From: Gloeophyllum trabeum ATCC 11539 | Lineage: Eukaryota > Basidiomycota > Agaricomycetes > Gloeophyllales > Gloeophyllaceae | DNA length: 64,000 bases | Reading direction: 5' to 3' | NCBI RefSeq assembly: GCF_000344685.1 | Contig: NW_006920422.1 | Coordinates: forward strand, 1 to 64,000 | Part shown: positions 59,673 to 64,000 of the stretch, in pieces | Numbering within the stretch: position 1 is the first letter of the stretch | Layout of the letters: every line of letters begins with the position of its first letter | Translations under genes and position numbers: made by a program | Notes under the pieces: model-generated | Told to the model about the DNA's origin: nothing | Database searches by the model: none | The model's input: the letters and a program-made list of their open reading frames with translations, nothing else

Positions 59673-60849
59673 TGGTCGGCTATGCCTTGGGTTATTGCAT
59701 GAGTTATATATTTACCTTTCTCTCATTTATAATAGGAACATCAATGAGCAAGCTATTGCACCTTATCAAAGCTGGCGGGTTTGGCATATTCAACTCAATA
59801 AGAATGCTAAAGGAAAGGAGCTGAGCTGGAGACCTTCAGTGGGCCGCAGAGTATGCATCCTCATGGCTGGCAGATGCAACTGTGGGATCTGTTCACTCAT
59901 GGTGGATTTTTCACCTGGATTTGTCATGATGCCACTGACACTGGTACTTGGATGGCTATAAGGGTGGGAGGGAAAATGTGGACATTATTGGATGTTTCGC
60001 AGCAGGGCATTCGATCTCAAGACCATCTTGTGGATCAGTTCTACCATGCTACAGATCTGTTTAGAGGCACTCCAAAGCGACCTGTGCCTCATAAGGCCAT
60101 CACTGTTGGTTTGCAATGTGGTGATATTCTGTGAGCTTTAATTCAATCTTATTCCTGTTCTTTATAAATCTATTAATGTGCCTGGTGCTTAGTATACAGC
60201 CACCCAATATTATGCACTGTGTTACACCCCAGGCAAGAGTATCGCAACAGGGGGCCATTTTTACATGTATTCTTCTATGCATCTTACCGAATTTGGCTGT
60301 CAGGTGGACCATTGCAAGGATGGATGGACTACTAATCAGGTTCATCCTGGTGCTTTCCATCTCATTGTCCCTATGGCCCTGGCTCTTCCCAACTTTTCAG
60401 ACAAGCCTATGCTTAAAATCCCTTTTCTGGGTTTAGCTTGCCTTATCCTGGACAGAGATGTCTATGAGCCAAGCCTCTATGGTGTTGGTACTGCTTGATA
60501 TTATCCTCAAGATATTCAACATTGGGAGGAGTTGGAAGAGATGAACTAGGTGAAGAAGATCATCAAGGCTGTACTGCATGCTAATGGTATTCCTCTGTCT
60601 CACGTCAACATTCTTCTGCAGTCACTGGGATGTGATTACAAAGGTCCCAGTGATGAGCAGGTGGACTTGACCTGTCTTCGAGATTGGCATACTATCAGTG
60701 TCAATGAACATTATCATCAAGTTTTGAAGGAAGTTGTGTGGTTTGAGCAGTAGAAGGTCTCTGCCGCAGCAGCCTCTGGGGCTGGTAAAGTCGCTCTTGA
60801 GGGAGGCTATCCAGCTTGGGAAGCAGTCTGTTCTTGGAAGGAGATCTGA

Positions 60850-61809
60850 CAAGTAGTAGTGTGCTTTTTCCATCCTTCAGTCTAATTGTTACTTAGGTAC
60901 GTTGTAAATGTATTTTGCCTGCACTTTGTGATTTTTGCCATTTTTGTACTCTGTCCTGTATCCTGTTGTCTGTTACTGTTGGAGTCATTGTGTTATATTT
61001 GCTGGAGTTGATTGTGTATCAGTAAGTTCATAGTTGATTCTATATGGTATTGACTTTGAAGTCACCGTGGCTGGTGGCTGCCAATGTCGAGCACCTATTA
61101 TATATTTTGTAATTAACGTTGTAGCCACCGCAGCCCATAGCGACTGAGGTCAACTGCCTATTAGAGCTTTAATCACAGCTGCTTACCATGTGAAATATTC
61201 TTCGAGTTGATGCTGTTCCCACGGTAGGTTTCCTCCTCTGAGTCGTGGATATGGCCTGGCATATTACAGTGATATGCAATATTTATGCGGGGATGCATTT
61301 TTATTTATTTCCTGTATTCAACTGTCCATCACCGCATGTTATATCATTAAGGTCTGAGGCTTGTGGATGCCTTTGTAGTCGATCTAATGACTTTGTAGCC
61401 ACCACTGTTGTCTTCCTATTATAGAATTTTGTGGTCAGTCCAAGATGGTGTAGAGACTGAAGCCACTGCAATTGATAGCCAGTGAAGTCGTTCACCTCTT
61501 GGAGTCACGTACAATCCGTGAACATACATTGAACATTTTATACTGCGATGACCGAGATACATGGAACATCAGACGTCATATATGAACCATATTTGCCATA
61601 CATACATGATATTTGATATATTTATACAGTCAGATTATTACATAGGGTGGCGCGCAGCACCCAGCCTATACAATTGATCATTAGCAATCACAATCGCATG
61701 AACGTGGATATAAGTATTTAGGAACAACTTACTTTGAGATCTGCCGTGTGATAACATTTGCTGCAAATTGTGTTACCTCGGATGTTCCTTGCAAATGGAG
61801 TCTATGAAT
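60850..61809. other. AT-rich stretch without recognised gene
   Basis: The words GTAGCCACC and TTGTAG..GACTTTGTAG recur loosely at 61120-61470, perhaps part of an old repeat. No long frame is present. The end holds the 3' flank of the next gene. Confidence 0.35.
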
Positions 61810-63621
61810 TCATGAATGCGCTTCAAGACCCAAGTCCCCATTGTCTGCAACTCGAGACTGCTCTTGACACCAGTCACCTCTAGAAATGGAGCAAGGTGGG
61901 ATAGGGTTGGGGTTGAGTGAACCAAGGAAATGATGGACTGAGTCATCACACCTTTCCTCGTGGGGTACCATAGCTGGTATGAGTACATATGCCTGAGTCA
62001 TTATCAGTTAATATCTGGTCACAATAATGATTGTATCATGTACATGATTGACAATCTCCACCAGTTCATATCGTGCATCCTGATTCTTCTTTGTATGTTG
62101 CTTTCCAGATTGGCTTCCACTGCCAGTTTTACTAGCCACCGATTTCGCAGACTGTGATCTTTTGCACACGATTAAGTGTCTTCGGTACCGACGAGATAGG
62201 AGCCATGCGAGGTATTGGCAAATGGGTTGGCTAGTTTTAAAGTCTGCTAATTCCTTTCCAAAATGTGGACAGACCTTTGTGTTAGGTTTTGGTTGTATTG
62301 GATGCAGAGCCACTGGGACAAATAGGTACAAACAGCTTGACTATGTACTGAGCCACTGTATTTCCTTTGTTCCTTAGTCCGTGCAATTGACCTTGCCTTC
62401 GGTTTGTGTATGTGTCTGGGTCTGGTGTGCTTATGGCCACCCATCTTATGCTTCCCTGTTCCAACTGCTGCTAACAGGTTATGAGCCCAACAAGCTCTGA
62501 GCCTCATTTTCACTGGTGCTGCATCATCCACTCTACATCTGCGCAATCCACCCCATTCCACTTGCCATCCATCCCTAGAATCATTCTCTGCCAACAATAC
62601 ACACCCTCACTATCAGGCTCCATCCAATTTCATCAACATTCATCCATCTGTTGCTCTTTGGAGTGGCTCTCTGTGGCTCAGCCATGGCCGCTTTGTCGCA
62701 TTTCCCAATTAGGAAGGTGCCCCTTTTTCGCTGCTCCCCTTGGCTCTCTGCCTTCAGCAGTTGGATTTGGGTTGGGTTAGAGGACTGGAAAGGTGGTTGG
62801 GGAATAGGAGAGAAGACTCTGGGTTTGGGGCAGTTCTTATGTTGGAAGGATCTCTGGGAAAGAGGAGTTGTGAAGTCTATGGGTCATAGGGGAGTTCTTC
62901 AAGCCTGTTGTCTTGATTTTCCCACTCTTTCTGGATCATTGGGTTTCCTGCAACTCTTTCTCTCTCTGCCATGTCCCTGCTGGATTGTTTGAGGTCTTTG
63001 GTTAGGTGGGAGTTGTTGATGCCTTTTTTTTTGCTATTATTGGAGGGGTATGTGAAGGATGCCTGTTTGTGGTTTTAGGTGGGAGCCGGTTTCTTCTGCA
63101 TCCTCACAAGGTGGGAGTGTTAGGTTTTGGTTGTATTGGATGCAGAGCCACTGGGACAAATAGGTACAAACAGCTTGACTATGTACTGAGCCACTGTATT
63201 TCCTTTGTTCCTTAGTCCGTGCAATTGACCTTGCCTTCGGTTTGTGTATGTGTCTGGGTCTGGTGTGCTTATGGCCACCCATCTTATGCTTCCCTGTTCC
63301 AACTGCTGCTAACACTTTGAATGTGCAGTTAGCATTGGGACATGTTATATAGATTGTACCACGTACCTTTTCCATATATAACTCCCAATCCTCTGCCTGC
63401 TGACTGGCTTGTCCATATCCAAGTAAACCTTGGCCAAGGTGAGGATTTTCTCCTGTTGGATTAATCTGTAATTTGCCACTATGAGAGAGGACTTCATGGA
63501 CACTTACTTTGAAAATGGCCTCTTGGTTTTCATTGAGACCAAGGATACCGAGGTAGTACTTTCTGTCCCTCCGAGATTGGCAGTCTTTGCCTTGCATCGA
63601 GTTCAAACTGGGGTCAGACAT
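61810..63621 (-). CDS. Unrecognised gene carrying a TRIM in an intron
   Basis: The start ATG at 63621 begins MSDPSLNSMQGKDCQSRRDR. An intron (GTAAGT..CAG, about 63508-63467) joins EAIFK to INPTGENPHLGQGLLGYGQA. The exon ends WELYMEK at a GTACGT donor (about 63367). The branch point GCTAAC lies near 63333, and the acceptor sequence AAAG now straddles the TRIM. The next exon resumes VCPHFGKELADFKTSQPICQ in phase when the TRIM is treated as intron. After NQDARYELVEIVNH another intron joins to AYVLIPAMVPHEERCDDSVH. The protein is about 200 residues and no domain is recognised. The last exon end is uncertain. Whether the enlarged intron still splices cannot be told. Confidence 0.55.
62280..62476 (+). 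repeat. TRIM 5' LTR
   Basis: 197 bases, identical to 63118-63314, starting TGTTAGG and ending GCTAACA. Confidence 0.93.
62477..62491 (+). promoter_or_regulatory. Primer-binding site, initiator tRNA-Met anticodon arm
   Basis: GGTTATGAGCCCAAC starts right after the 5' LTR. Its reverse complement, GTTGGGCTCATAACC, has the CAT anticodon and flanking stem of fungal initiator tRNA-Met. Copia-type elements such as Drosophila copia and yeast Ty5 use the same half-tRNA arm as primer. Confidence 0.75.
63108..63117 (+). other. Polypurine tract of the TRIM
   Basis: AAGGTGGGAG lies directly before the 3' LTR, where plus-strand synthesis primes. Confidence 0.65.
63118..63314 (+). repeat. TRIM 3' LTR
   Basis: 197 bases, identical to 62280-62476, followed by the right copy of CTTTG. 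Confidence 0.93.
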
Positions 63622-64000
63622 TTTTAGAGGTATTGTTTGTCAGATGCATCTGGCTTCCAGCTGGATGACTTGTGATTTACAAATGAAGCTGGATAGAAAT
63701 GAATCAGATTGCGTGATGGATGTTGCAGCTCAAGTCACAAGTTGAAAACAATCGCACTTTACAGGTGTACACAGGTCATATGACTTATGCCACAAGTGCA
63801 TTTGCTGAGTTGCACGCAGACTGATGCTTCCGGTTCCAGCATTATAGCGATTATATACATGATTGAATATTGATGATTGCAATTAGATACATGCCTTCTC
63901 TGTATTTCATAATCATTTTGAGGCAATGTCAACTTGGTAGATGCCATTATATTATATATTTTGTAGTGGGTCTGATGCGGTAGTGACTTCGTACTTGGTC
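63622..64000. other. End of window, no gene recognised
   Basis: Likely upstream region of the TRIM-bearing gene. AT-rich with no credible frame. Confidence 0.35.

Larger units (their letters stand above)
53934..60849 (+). pseudogene. JmjC-like gene disrupted by a hAT element
   Basis: Pieces of one plus-strand gene lie on both sides of the hAT element. The 5' part starts at the ATG at 53934 (MSLSSEVQIPKLDFSTGHFD). It continues through exons at about 54500-54785, 54838-55110 (SFVYICDIHDRC, GTLVLIRGFPLPSIEWDLSS) and 55172 onward (EAKLCMASETYTKSPVADLH). A TAA stop follows, and the same frame then reads LKLGDFIVTTSD up to the insertion. The 3' part resumes WSAMPWVIA, then HPHGWQMQLWDLFTHGGFFT, WMAIRVGGKMWTLLDVSQ, SIATGGHFYMYSSMHLTEFG and PGAFHLIVPMALALP. 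That order is the cupin-like JmjC oxygenase pattern of Agaricomycete gene families. In-frame TGA, TAG and TAG codons follow. If aligned with active JmjC proteins, the first Fe-ligand position in ICHDATD is Cys. The gene is dead at this locus. Confidence 0.75.
62280..63314 (+). mobile_element. TRIM (miniature LTR retrotransposon), 1035 bp
   Basis: Two identical 197-base LTRs flank a 641-base interior that encodes no gag or pol. LTR ends are TGTTAG and CTAACA. The element is bounded by the 5-base duplication CTTTG (62275-62279 and 63315-63319). A primer-binding site at 62477-62491 and a purine-rich tract at 63108-63117 complete the structure. Identity of the LTRs over their full length indicates recent insertion. 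A fully encoding partner must supply the enzymes. Confidence 0.93.

Noticed and set aside
60265..60849. Stops in the JmjC-like relic as evidence of RIP-type mutation
   Set aside because: TAA, TAG and TGA are always one C-to-T step from CAA, CAG and CGA, so their presence alone says nothing about mechanism.
62481..62780. Open frame inside the TRIM as a possible gag
   Set aside because: The product is Ser/Pro/Cys-rich without a zinc knuckle or capsid-like helices; the interior is too short for retrotransposon genes.

Overview
The window is genomic DNA of a filamentous basidiomycete fungus, probably an Agaricomycete. Genes are split by many short introns (about 45 to 60 bases, GT..AG, with CTAAC or CTGAC-like branch points). 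The WC-1-type photoreceptor lacks the GATA zinc finger, as in basidiomycetes. F-box/LRR-like genes are expanded, there is a stand-alone adenylate-forming reductase, and the transposons are fungal hAT, Tc1/mariner and copia types. No bacterial-style operons are present.

Layout. 1-2900: 3' end of an unrecognised gene, a 122-bp direct repeat, a decayed Tc1/mariner transposase and a tRNA-like relic with perfect A and B boxes. 3055-4364: HNH-nuclease-domain gene. 4468-14024: pyruvate dehydrogenase kinase, WC-1 LOV/PAS photoreceptor, ribosomal protein uL16 (RPL10), F-box gene A and dynactin p27. 14226-18011: a protein fusing a BTB domain to a CAP-Gly domain, head to head with the dynactin gene. 18533-24991: three tandem F-box paralogues (B, C, D) on the minus strand. 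25195-33316: dihydrolipoamide dehydrogenase, a rhodanese-like protein without the catalytic cysteine, an AGC-type kinase and a C2H2 zinc-finger regulator. 35053-40991: Baeyer-Villiger-type flavin monooxygenase, zinc-type medium-chain dehydrogenase and a secreted isochorismatase-like hydrolase. 41517-43969: Skt5/Chs4-type chitin synthase activator with a CaaX box. 44707-52029: adenylate-forming reductase (A-PCP-reductase), divergent from an MFS transporter of the allantoate permease family.

52030-64000 is a visibly AT-richer, transposon-loaded end. It holds a 442-bp MITE with a matching target duplication. An apparently complete hAT element sits inside a JmjC-like gene, where the 8-bp duplication restores the reading frame. 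A 1035-bp TRIM (miniature LTR retrotransposon) has two identical 197-bp LTRs, a 5-bp duplication and a primer site matching the anticodon arm of initiator tRNA-Met; it lies at the 3' edge of an intron.

How the genes fit together. Most are unrelated housekeeping or regulatory genes. Two act on the pyruvate dehydrogenase complex (kinase and E3 subunit). Dynactin p27 and the CAP-Gly protein share one short divergent promoter. The stretch 35053-52029 (monooxygenase, dehydrogenase, hydrolase, adenylate-forming reductase, transporter) could be a small metabolite cluster, although the Skt5 gene lies in its middle and no product can be inferred. No CRISPR array, phage or bacterial defence system is present. 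Exon borders were derived by hand from splice consensus and frame continuity, and some may be off.
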